From Bacteroidota bacterium (lineage in GTDB: Bacteria; Bacteroidota; Rhodothermia; Rhodothermales; UBA10348): a DNA stretch of 6,393 nucleotides. This document shows positions 1 to 6,262 of the stretch, one piece after another. The position numbers were made by a program, and so were the translations under genes. The notes beneath the pieces are model-generated. The model saw nothing but the letters and a program-made list of their open reading frames with translations, did no database searches and had not been told where the DNA came from. The stretch is from positions 1-6,393 of the forward strand of contig SMXL01000097.1 in assembly GCA_004356385.1 (NCBI GenBank). Direction: 5' to 3'. The stretch's first letter is position 1, and every line of letters starts with the position of its first letter.

Positions 1-1353
1 ACGGGAGGGATATTTAGCCTGACGAGGGTGGAAAGCGTTCTGTACTCTCATCTATTCACGATCCCTGAAAAGAGTGTCGACGATAGGCCTTCACTTCAGC
101 TAATCAATCCTTCTACGGACGGCTCAAGCAGCGGTTGGATAGAGTTTTTTAATCACGACGGTGCTCCGATTCACGTGTCCGTAAATGGAGAGCCTGAAGA
201 CAGCCGCTTTGAGTTCGAAATTCCAAGACTGGGTCGTCTCGACCTGGATATGGTCGGCTCGTCGTCATTCTGGGCGAAGGTATTCGGCGAAAAACCATTT
301 GGGGGAGTGAGTCAGGGCGCTGATCTCAGCCTGACGACTGCCGGAGCTCCTGAAAGTATACTCGCCAATGATTTTATTGTACCGGTTGTCATCGATCGAG
401 CGAGAGGGATAGATACCGCTATATCGATAGTGAACGGCGGTGCGGTTTCGGCCCTGAAAATAACGCTCAGTACGAATGCTGAAGGAGAGGTTGAGGCTAC
501 GGAGGTTGATATTCCAGCCAATGGTCGTTTGGCGGGTTATGTAGGAGATTTTCTTAAAACGCCGGACGTCGTCAATGGTACTCTGGTGATCCAAGGGGGA
601 ACTATCGGAGGAACGGTATTTCTCACCGGGCCTGGCATCGCCGATGTTGTCGCTCTCCCCGTTATTCCTCTTCATTTGGCTCCGGCAGCGAAAGACCTTT
701 ATTTCACCCGGATTACTGGCGGTGATCAAGCTCAAACGATGATTATTCTCATCAATTCTTCCGATCGAAGGGCTGAAGGGAATTTGGAATTTCTTTCCAA
801 AGACGGAAGCAGTATGGATTTTGATGTGATCGGCTATGGAAGCGTTTCCAGAGTTCCGTTTGCAATTCCTGCAGCTCGAGCGGCGGTCTTTATGACAAAT
901 GATTCCGGAACCATTGTTGAAGGAAGTGCCCGGGCAATATTCAAAGAGGGATATGGAGGAGGATCACTGAGATTCTCAGTTCCGGGAATCGGAATTGGAA
1001 GCACAGGGACTGGCAGTCCCATTCAGAATTTTATATCTCCCGTGAGCCGGAGCGAAGCGGCCGGATTCTCGACCCTGGTCGCCATCCACAATACAGGCGG
1101 AGCTACTTCCCTCGAATTGGTTCTTCGCGGGATGAATGGCGCGCCAGTCCGTCGAGGGAAAAGTACTTTCAATTTATCTGCTAATGGGTACGTAGCGAAA
1201 CGAATTGAAGACCTCTTTCCTCGAGCAGAAATCTCCGAATTCAAGGGCACTCTGACGGTTGAAACGTCATCGGGTTTGGTTACGGCAACATTGCTCCTGG
1301 TCGATATGAACCGATCAAAAGTAACAAGCTTGCCGGTGACACCGATTTATTGA
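1..1353 (+). CDS. Secreted beta-repeat protein, C-terminal part (5' end outside the window)
   Basis: The frame is open from base 1 to the TGA at 1351-1353, with no stop before the first possible start (GTG at 28). That GTG has no signal peptide after it, so I read this as the last 450 codons of a longer gene. Counting base 1 as codon 1, two tandem units are visible, about 14-224 and 231-450. Each has the same landmarks in order: an FT(R)I strand (19, 235), an LIN(P/S)S motif (34, 250), a DG turn, an FI(V/S)PV motif (125, 344), a second-half I(V/H)N motif, an ANG turn (173, 394), an FKGTL or NGTLVI strand, and a closing LPV(I/T)P motif (219, 444). Strands alternate and cysteines are absent, as expected of an extracellular beta-sandwich array. 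I recall similar repeats at the ends of large secreted proteins of Acidobacteriota, but this is memory, not a search. Function is unknown: an adhesin, a surface layer protein or the appendage of a secreted enzyme are all possible. No catalytic motif is visible. Confidence 0.85.
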   Translation, partial: TGGIFSLTRVESVLYSHLFTIPEKSVDDRPSLQLINPSTDGSSSGWIEFFNHDGAPIHVSVNGEPEDSRFEFEIPRLGRLDLDMVGSSSFWAKVFGEKPFGGVSQGADLSLTTAGAPESILANDFIVPVVIDRARGIDTAISIVNGGAVSALKITLSTNAEGEVEATEVDIPANGRLAGYVGDFLKTPDVVNGTLVIQGGTIGGTVFLTGPGIADVVALPVIPLHLAPAAKDLYFTRITGGDQAQTMIILINSSDRRAEGNLEFLSKDGSSMDFDVIGYGSVSRVPFAIPAARAAVFMTNDSGTIVEGSARAIFKEGYGGGSLRFSVPGIGIGSTGTGSPIQNFISPVSRSEAAGFSTLVAIHNTGGATSLELVLRGMNGAPVRRGKSTFNLSANGYVAKRIEDLFPRAEISEFKGTLTVETSSGLVTATLLLVDMNRSKVTSLPVTPIY

Positions 1354-1368
1354 GCACAATGCGACCCG

Positions 1369-1380
1369 AGTTCATGAACT
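1369..1380. repeat. 12-bp perfect palindrome between convergent genes
   Basis: The sequence agttcatgaact equals its own reverse complement and lies in the 72-bp gap between the convergent stop codons at 1353 and 1426. It is followed on the + strand by a short T run. Because the symmetry has no separate loop, a transcript hairpin would keep only about four A/T-rich pairs, so it is a weak terminator candidate. It could equally be a protein-binding site or chance. Nothing else in this gap resembles a strong terminator. Confidence 0.3.
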
Positions 1381-1425
1381 TTTCCAAAGATTGGCTCGAG
1401 CGCTTTACTCAGGATTTCGAGTACG

Positions 1426-3258
1426 TTACCGGTTTTGAAACCGAGGTGAACCCAGGGCCACGACCGTCGCTAACACGCGCGTGTCGAGGATCTCTTTTGA
1501 CTGAGATGATGGCTCAGACCCTTGCATCATGTTCGCCTGCATAGCGTCCATCTGCATCATATCTGAATTCTGCATCATATTGTCTTCCATCTGTTGGGCA
1601 AGCGAACGAACACCAGCGAACTGAGAAGATGTTGGTTCCGGAAAATCAAGTTGTTTAATCAGTGATTGTGCCGCGTCGATATCAACACTGACGTCAGGAA
1701 TCTTGCCCGTGCTGAGATCGATCGCAAATTCCATACGTAGATATAGTGTGTTGGTACTAATCCAGGCTGAAGCTACGTCTGGAAAACCGTCAGGGGCAAG
1801 ATGCCTATAAAGCGGTTCGCCCATTTGTCTTGTGACGCGGTTCAGATAGGACATGGGTTCGAATGATCCACCATCGATATCCGCGCTTACAGCGCGCATG
1901 GCACTCGCGACCAGTTCGATCGGCTTTTTCACCTTTCCGAAGTAATACTCCGGCGAGAAGAAACTGGGAGCTGTAAAAATTGCTCTTAATACTTCTCGAA
2001 TATCACCGCCTGTACGTGTAAACGCCTGGCTGGCCAGTTCGATGATTTCCTGGGGCGGATCGTCTGCGACAAACCGCCGGACCAGCTTCGTGGAGATAAA
2101 TCGCGCAGTAGATGGATGCTGCGCAAGCAGCTTTAGAATTTGCATCCCTTCGTCCATCCCCCCCGCCGGGATCGTTTCGCCGAGAACTTTTTTGTCGCCC
2201 CCTTCGTGAAGGAGTGGGTCAAACATGAACTCTCCTTCAGATTCGCTACCTCTGATACTGTCAATGGTCCAGCCTGTGAAGCTTTTTGCGACTTGAATTA
2301 CGTCCTCCTGGGTGTAGCCACCATTTACACCGACGGTATGAAGCTCCATGAGTTCGCGAGCATAATTTTCATTTAGACCCGTCGCCTGATCGAAAAACGG
2401 TCTCCGCTTTCGCATCGCTAGCGAACGTCGTTCTTTATTGCCGGGATACACTTCGTGTCCTCGATCGAGCCTGCTCTTTACTGTCTCTGCAGACGCCGCA
2501 CTCAGCCAATTATCGAGGTAGTACATCATAGCAGGATGAGTGGCTGTTGCGACCAGTAAATCTTCGAACTTTCCCAGCGCGTTCGGACGGATGACATTTT
2601 GGGTATAGTCGGCAGACAGGTAGAAATCCGCTAAGAAGACATTGAAGTGATTCGCCCAAAAATCTACCATCATCTCCAAGAGCTGACGTTCGCTATAAAT
2701 CGCCCGTAGGAGTCGAACATCGACCAGTTCGACCGCACTTTCGGGTTGATTCCTTAGGATTACTTCTGCGGCGATATCGGGATTCAGGAGATTTCTTCGT
2801 GCAGCTATTCTTTGATCCGATTTTTTCGAGCCACCGCTCGATGTTTTATCCGCCATCAGCTCTTCAGCGAGCTGGGCTCTCTGCTGTACACTAAAGCGCC
2901 GACGGTTAGACATGGAGGTGATTGCTGGCCGATCATACGCGACCAATTCACCGAATGTCATTCCGACAATTTCATAGTCAGCAAGTATTTTCTCTGCGAT
3001 CGGATCCGGTATGGTCTCCGGGAAGAGCTGCTGCTCTATGTAGGCTGAAATACCCGTCGATAGGACGCGTTCAATATCGCCGGGTCGTGGCCCATAGGCC
3101 AACCTGTTAAGCACGTGAATGACTTGTTCAGACTCGCTGAGTGGGTCCTGAGCAGCCACTTTCAATGGAATTATCCCTGCCAACAGGGCAATCGTCAGAC
3201 CTATAAGAAGCAAAGAATTAGCTTCCAGACGTTGATACGAATAGTTTTCTCGAATCAT
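1426..3258 (-). CDS. Exported DUF1800 family protein with Met-rich tail
   Basis: This is a 610-residue protein of the DUF1800 family (PF08811), recognised from conserved blocks: NRLAYGPRPGDI (51-62), RAIYSERQLLEMMVDFWANH (185-204), LGKFEDLLVATATHPAMMYY (228-247), GLNENYARELMELHTVGVNG (294-313), FTGW (327-330), the HPSTARFISTKLVRRFVADD block (381-400), KVKKPIELV (442-450), APDGFPDV (488-495) and the usual C-terminal LGSPRFQ (602-608). The length is normal for the family and no block is missing. The N-terminus is a signal peptide: a basic start, a hydrophobic core at about 15-31, and a likely cleavage site after VAA (34-36). The protein is therefore expected in the periplasm or outside. The biochemical role of DUF1800 is not established. 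Its genes often neighbour a DUF1501 gene, but none is present here. The ATG at 3258 is supported by a GGGAGG ribosome binding site. Residues 557-578, just before the final conserved helix, contain nine methionines, which I do not expect in this family. Confidence 0.96.
   Translation of the reverse strand: MIRENYSYQRLEANSLLLIGLTIALLAGIIPLKVAAQDPLSESEQVIHVLNRLAYGPRPGDIERVLSTGISAYIEQQLFPETIPDPIAEKILADYEIVGMTFGELVAYDRPAITSMSNRRRFSVQQRAQLAEELMADKTSSGGSKKSDQRIAARRNLLNPDIAAEVILRNQPESAVELVDVRLLRAIYSERQLLEMMVDFWANHFNVFLADFYLSADYTQNVIRPNALGKFEDLLVATATHPAMMYYLDNWLSAASAETVKSRLDRGHEVYPGNKERRSLAMRKRRPFFDQATGLNENYARELMELHTVGVNGGYTQEDVIQVAKSFTGWTIDSIRGSESEGEFMFDPLLHEGGDKKVLGETIPAGGMDEGMQILKLLAQHPSTARFISTKLVRRFVADDPPQEIIELASQAFTRTGGDIREVLRAIFTAPSFFSPEYYFGKVKKPIELVASAMRAVSADIDGGSFEPMSYLNRVTRQMGEPLYRHLAPDGFPDVASAWISTNTLYLRMEFAIDLSTGKIPDVSVDIDAAQSLIKQLDFPEPTSSQFAGVRSLAQQMEDNMMQNSDMMQMDAMQANMMQGSEPSSQSKEILDTRVLATVVALGSPRFQNR
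1525..1590 (-). other. Methionine-rich segment encoded within the DUF1800 gene
   Basis: Codons 557-578 of the DUF1800 protein hold nine Met in 22 residues, interspersed with Gln, Asn and Asp (for example MMQNSDMMQMDAM). At DNA level a 12-bp word, tctgcatcatat, occurs at 1551-1562 and again at 1569-1580, an 18-bp or six-codon period, which suggests growth by slippage or local duplication. Clusters of methionines in exported proteins can bind Cu(I) or Ag(I), as in the Met-rich loops of CopA/PcoA-type proteins. That role here is inference only; a flexible low-complexity linker is the simpler reading. Confidence 0.7.
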
Positions 3259-3263
3259 GGCTG

Positions 3264-3269
3264 CCTCCC
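3264..3269 (-). promoter_or_regulatory. Ribosome binding site of the DUF1800 gene
   Basis: Read on the minus strand this is GGGAGG, 5 bases before the ATG at 3258-3256. The strong match and good spacing settle this start, which also gives a proper signal peptide. Confidence 0.8.
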
Positions 3270-3318
3270 GACAGGGTCGCGCTTACGACAAAGGGCCAGA
3301 TGTAACCACACTGGAAAA

Positions 3319-3347
3319 AGGATAGGCAATTCCACGGTGCGAGTCAA
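3319..3347 (-). promoter_or_regulatory. Predicted sigma70-type promoter for the DUF1800 gene
   Basis: On the minus strand a TTGACT -35 box (3347-3342, 5 of 6 to consensus) is separated by exactly 17 bases from a TATCCT -10 box (3324-3319, 4 of 6). Transcription would start near 3312, giving a leader of about 54 bases that includes the GGGAGG site. The call is by consensus match only. Confidence 0.5.
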
Positions 3348-3358
3348 ACAGTGCCTTA

Positions 3359-3387
3359 TAGACGGATGACTCGAATTACGCTATCAT
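3359..3387 (+). promoter_or_regulatory. Predicted sigma70-type promoter for the lipoprotein gene
   Basis: A TAGACG -35 box (3359-3364, 4 of 6 to consensus) is followed after 17 bases by a TATCAT -10 box (3382-3387, 5 of 6). Transcription would start near 3394, about 46 bases before the ATG at 3440. Its -35 box lies only 11 bases from the -35 box of the opposing DUF1800 promoter, so the two would be back to back and might compete or share a regulator. The call is by consensus match only. Confidence 0.4.
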
Positions 3388-3427
3388 CATTTGGATTCAC
3401 CTGGAGCTTTGGTTGAACAGAAATCTC

Positions 3428-3433
3428 GAGAGG
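3428..3433 (+). promoter_or_regulatory. Ribosome binding site of the lipoprotein gene
   Basis: GAGAGG lies 6 bases before the ATG at 3440. It favours that start over the in-frame TTG at 3413, which would put nine polar or charged residues in front of the lipoprotein signal peptide. Confidence 0.75.
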
Positions 3434-3439
3434 TGCTCA

Positions 3440-4030
3440 ATGTCAAAAGCATATATTCTTCCGATTCTACTCGCCGTCGGGCTTACTGCTTGTGAAACGC
3501 CCCCGTACGCATTGTTTCCGATATACACGGACGAAAACGTTTTTGCAGATTCAACGATATTTGGGAGGTGGGATTTTGATGACGAATCGATACTGGTCGT
3601 AGAAAGGGCCGGAGAATTCGGGTTCAAATACACTTGGTCGGCGGGCGAAGAGGGAGCGATCACTGGGACGGGGTATACGCTTAACCTTGGTACCCGGACG
3701 TTTTTAGATATCTCCCCGGGGATGTCAGAAGCTGAGGGAGATACCCTCCCGTATCCGATCCTACCAGCCCATCTCTTCTTTAGATACGACGTGAGAGGAG
3801 ATACCCTCGTTTTAGGTTTCATTCCCGACGACGACTGGGAAACCCATCTATCGTCAACCGACGAGTCCTTCATCCTGCAAGAATCCGGGTCGGATCCGGA
3901 TGGGATTTCGGATTGGGAAGATCTTCTAATTCTTCCTCAAAAGACGAAAGAATTGCAGGCGCTCGTTACAGAAGTCTGGGACGTGTGGGCCTCCGAAGAG
4001 GAGGAGGAATATCTCATCCGTGGGCAGTAG
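3440..4030 (+). CDS. Putative lipoprotein of unknown function
   Basis: The protein has 196 residues. It begins with a lipoprotein signal peptide: Lys3, a hydrophobic stretch at 5-15, and the lipobox LTAC with the lipidated Cys at position 18. It is therefore expected to be anchored to a membrane by signal peptidase II processing; the next residue is Glu, not the Asp that typically retains lipoproteins in the inner membrane. The mature part has alternating short strands: FGRWDFDDESILVVERAGEF (41-60), YTLNLGTRTFLDISPG (79-94), PAHLFFRYDVRGDTLVLGF (109-127) and DDDW (130-133). This pattern (a G-x-W near the start, then a FLD..P strand, then a PAHLF strand) resembles small lipocalin-like or META-like beta-barrel lipoproteins of environmental bacteria, but I cannot name a family. 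The C-terminus is predicted helical and very acidic, with five Glu in a row at 186-190. The start is set by the GAGAGG site and the signal peptide. The gene diverges from DUF1800 and ends 6 bases before the stop of the S9 peptidase gene on the other strand. Confidence 0.88.
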   Translation: MSKAYILPILLAVGLTACETPPYALFPIYTDENVFADSTIFGRWDFDDESILVVERAGEFGFKYTWSAGEEGAITGTGYTLNLGTRTFLDISPGMSEAEGDTLPYPILPAHLFFRYDVRGDTLVLGFIPDDDWETHLSSTDESFILQESGSDPDGISDWEDLLILPQKTKELQALVTEVWDVWASEEEEEYLIRGQ

Positions 4031-4032
4031 TG

Positions 4033-4081
4033 TGGTTCAATTCGTTCCTGATTCCGGCTCACGACGATATTTATTGAACCA
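4033..4081. repeat. 9-bp inverted repeat at the convergent gene ends
   Basis: The word tggttcaat (4033-4041) is matched by its reverse complement attgaacca (4073-4081), with 31 bases between. A transcript from either strand could form a 9-bp stem around the two stop codons, which are only 6 bp apart. There is no T run directly after the stem on either strand, so a role as an intrinsic terminator is doubtful. A 9-bp direct repeat, cagtagtgt, flanks the same area at 4025-4033 and 4080-4088. Confidence 0.4.
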
Positions 4082-6049
4082 GTAGTGTAGGTAAAGTTGG
4101 GTTCGAAGGTAATTGGAAGGGTTCGAGCTCGTGCCGTGGAATTCGTCGTTGAAGCGAAGCATCGCTGTGTCGACCTTCAGCACTTTCAGCGCCTGGTAGT
4201 ACTCTTCTGTCTGAGTAATTGGCGTGCGCAGGTCGTTGACGCCCGTCATCAGCATCGTCGGTGTCTCCACATTTCCAACGTACATCAACGGGGATCGACG
4301 AAGATGTTCGGACGGATCTTCCCAAGGGAGCTTTTCAAAGTTCCGGTACCAGTTCGCGCCATCGGTTGTACCTACAAACGAGAGCCAGTTCGTGACCGGA
4401 CAATTGGCGGACGCCGCTGCGAAACGCGTCGTATGCCCCACAACCCATGAAGTAAGCACGCCCCCACCGCTGCAACCATATACAAACAAGTTGTTCTCAT
4501 CAACATAGCCCTTTGAAATGACCTCGTCCACGCCGTTCATCAAATCGTCGTAGTCTTTGCCGGGATATGCGTTTTTGATCGCGTTACCGAACGAGCTGCC
4601 GTATCCGGACGAGCCCCTCGGATTGGTATAAAGGACTACGAATCCTTTCGCGGCATGAACCTGCCACGAAAAATTGAATCCCACATTATACATGCTGTGT
4701 GGGCCTCCGTGGATAGCCAGGATGAGAGGGTATTTCTGGCCCGGGTCGAAATCAGGAGGTTTGATCACCCAACCCTGAATATCAAAGTTGTCGACGGATT
4801 TGTAGTTGATTTCCTCGACCTCACCCAGATCAAGGCGTTCCAAAATGTCTTCGTTGACGTCAAGTAGCGTAGCAATGAGTGGTTGGCTGGTATCAAAGGA
4901 GACAAGAAGCGACGTTTGATGAGGATTCGCCAGCACACCGACTGCGTGCCCATTTTTGTCCACGTCTGTAACGGTCAGCATATGACTTCCGTCGGTCACT
5001 TTCCGTACGGACCCGTCGACAGAAGCGAAATAAAAGTTCCTTGTGCCCGAGTCGTTGGCATTGAAATAGACTCCGAAATTATCTTCAGACCAGATAAGAC
5101 CGCTTGGTGAGCGATCAAGACTTGCTGCCAGCTCGCGTGGATTTGAGCCATCTATATCCATCACATAAAGCTTCCTTTCGATATAGGTATCGTCGGTAAA
5201 ATCGTATCCGGAATATGCGATGAGTTGATTGTTTGGAGATACTACCGGTCCGGAATCGGGTCCGATTCTCGTTGTAAGTTGTGCGATGTCACCCGAATGA
5301 ACGTCCACGGAATAGATTTCAGACTCGCGCCAGGCATACTCCGCATTTGGAACCCGGAGGCTGGAAAAGAAAATCTTCTCGCTAGCCCGGCTCCAGGAGA
5401 TGCCACTATGATTCCAGTCGCCGCTGGTTAGTTGTCGCGGTGTTCCTCCCTCGGCGGGGACAACGAAGAGGTGAGTGAAGCCTTCTTCAAGGAATCCTCG
5501 GCGGTCTCGGCGATATACGAGGCTCTGTATAATCCGGGGCGATTCCGTCCATTTAGCTCCTTCAGGCTTCTCGGGCATGTCGATTGACCACGGCTCTTTG
5601 CTGGGGACAAACATTGAGAACGCGATTTGCTGGCCATTTGGAGACCAGGTTACGTTTGATGGCGATTGATCAATGTGTGTAATCTGCGTTGGCGGCCCAG
5701 GCACGTTGTGATACATCACGAAAATCTGTGAGCCCTTCGGTTCGCCGGACGCGGTAAATGCGATTCGCTCACCACCGGGGGACCATCTAGGATTACTCCC
5801 ATTTACCAGAAACCGGTTCATTCCTCCGTCTGCATTCATGATCCACAAATCGGATTCACGATTGTCATTCACCTTGTCAATGCGTCCGCGCGCATACGCG
5901 ATTTCAGTTCCGTCAGGTGAGATCTGCGGATTGGAGACGGATTCCATTTCCAGATAGAGATCGAGCGACAGACGGTTCACGTCCGGCGTTTGTCCTTGGA
6001 CTGGCAAAATCAGGGCTACAGGCAGGATGAGTGAGAACAAGGCTTTCAT
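4037..6049 (-). CDS. Exported S9 family serine peptidase (prolyl oligopeptidase type)
   Basis: The protein has 670 residues. A signal peptide (core at about 4-17, likely cleavage near VQG-Q at 17-20) sends it out of the cytoplasm. Residues of about 30-390 form a TolB/PD40-like beta-propeller with repeated blade motifs: PQISPDGTEIAYA (41-53), PRWSPGGERIAF (87-98), VTWSPNGQQIAF (133-144), ISWSRASEKIFF (217-228), VVSPNNQLIAYS (269-280) and LIWSEDNFGVYF (318-329). Residues of about 410-660 form an alpha/beta hydrolase of the Peptidase_S9 type. The catalytic triad can be placed as Ser527 in GCSGGG, Asp606 in GVNDLRTP and His638 in EFHG. HGGP (447-450) would contribute to the oxyanion region and NPRGSSGYG (476-484) is the usual family signature. 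Such enzymes cut short peptides, often after proline or as acylaminoacyl or dipeptidyl peptidases; the exact specificity cannot be read here. It likely helps digest external peptides. The elbow has Cys526 before the Ser where Gly is common. No clear ribosome binding site precedes the ATG at 6049, but the signal peptide supports that start. Confidence 0.96.
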   Translation of the reverse strand: MKALFSLILPVALILPVQGQTPDVNRLSLDLYLEMESVSNPQISPDGTEIAYARGRIDKVNDNRESDLWIMNADGGMNRFLVNGSNPRWSPGGERIAFTASGEPKGSQIFVMYHNVPGPPTQITHIDQSPSNVTWSPNGQQIAFSMFVPSKEPWSIDMPEKPEGAKWTESPRIIQSLVYRRDRRGFLEEGFTHLFVVPAEGGTPRQLTSGDWNHSGISWSRASEKIFFSSLRVPNAEYAWRESEIYSVDVHSGDIAQLTTRIGPDSGPVVSPNNQLIAYSGYDFTDDTYIERKLYVMDIDGSNPRELAASLDRSPSGLIWSEDNFGVYFNANDSGTRNFYFASVDGSVRKVTDGSHMLTVTDVDKNGHAVGVLANPHQTSLLVSFDTSQPLIATLLDVNEDILERLDLGEVEEINYKSVDNFDIQGWVIKPPDFDPGQKYPLILAIHGGPHSMYNVGFNFSWQVHAAKGFVVLYTNPRGSSGYGSSFGNAIKNAYPGKDYDDLMNGVDEVISKGYVDENNLFVYGCSGGGVLTSWVVGHTTRFAAASANCPVTNWLSFVGTTDGANWYRNFEKLPWEDPSEHLRRSPLMYVGNVETPTMLMTGVNDLRTPITQTEEYYQALKVLKVDTAMLRFNDEFHGTSSNPSNYLRTQLYLHYWFNKYRREPESGTN

Positions 6050-6262
6050 GGTGGGGCTTCATGCAAGTTCTAAAAGTGAGATCGATTGCGCGGTAAGTAA
6101 TTGACGCGACGGGAACGTATTCGCATCTGGGCGCGAGCCCCAAACAGATCCCTTTGTCGCTGTATCACTTCAATCCGGTTTTCACAACGGTCAACAAGTG
6201 TAAGCGATCAAAGGAGTTAACGCAATAGACATCCATTGACCCCATTGACTTGCGCTCGTCAT
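6050..6262. other. Intergenic region with no supported gene
   Basis: This 213-bp stretch lies upstream of the S9 peptidase gene and should hold its promoter, but no -35/-10 pair with proper spacing stands out on the minus strand. The best candidate is TTGCGT, 17 bases, TACACT, ending near 6199, and it is weak. Visible small features are a short hairpin with a GNRA-type loop (gggc-gcga-gccc, 6129-6140), an AAGGAG word at 6211-6216 on the + strand with no convincing reading frame after it, and two copies of ccattgac at 6233-6240 and 6242-6249. None has a clear function. Confidence 0.6.

Noticed and set aside
265..735. A 156-codon minus-strand frame inside the beta-repeat gene
   Set aside because: The + strand frame has clear tandem repeat structure; the minus frame is rich in Arg and Ser with no motif, as expected of a shadow frame.
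1430..1443. cggttt-tg-aaaccg hairpin at the end of the DUF1800 gene
   Set aside because: The loop is only two bases, it overlaps the last codons, and no T run follows on the minus strand, so it is not a convincing terminator.
1350..1544. A 64-codon + strand frame starting at a TTG overlapping the end of the beta-repeat gene
   Set aside because: It lies mostly inside the well-supported DUF1800 gene on the other strand, has no ribosome binding site, and its translation resembles no protein.
3734..3808. Two copies of ggagataccctc 60 bp apart, the first also forming a small gaggg/ccctc hairpin
   Set aside because: Both are in frame in the lipoprotein gene and encode GDTL turns; the surrounding residues do not repeat, so this is probably coincidence of similar strand turns.
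3397..3873. A 158-codon minus-strand frame opposite the lipoprotein gene
   Set aside because: The + strand has a lipobox and a good ribosome binding site; the minus frame is a Ser-rich shadow with no domain.
4034..4044. A ggttcaattcg word resembling a tRNA T-loop
   Set aside because: No flanking T-stem, anticodon arm or acceptor stem can be formed, and it sits at the end of a coding gene.
5913..6143. A 76-codon minus-strand frame overlapping the start of the S9 gene, with an ATG 13 bases upstream of the S9 start
   Set aside because: It is out of frame with the peptidase, shows no signal or motif, and lacks a ribosome binding site.
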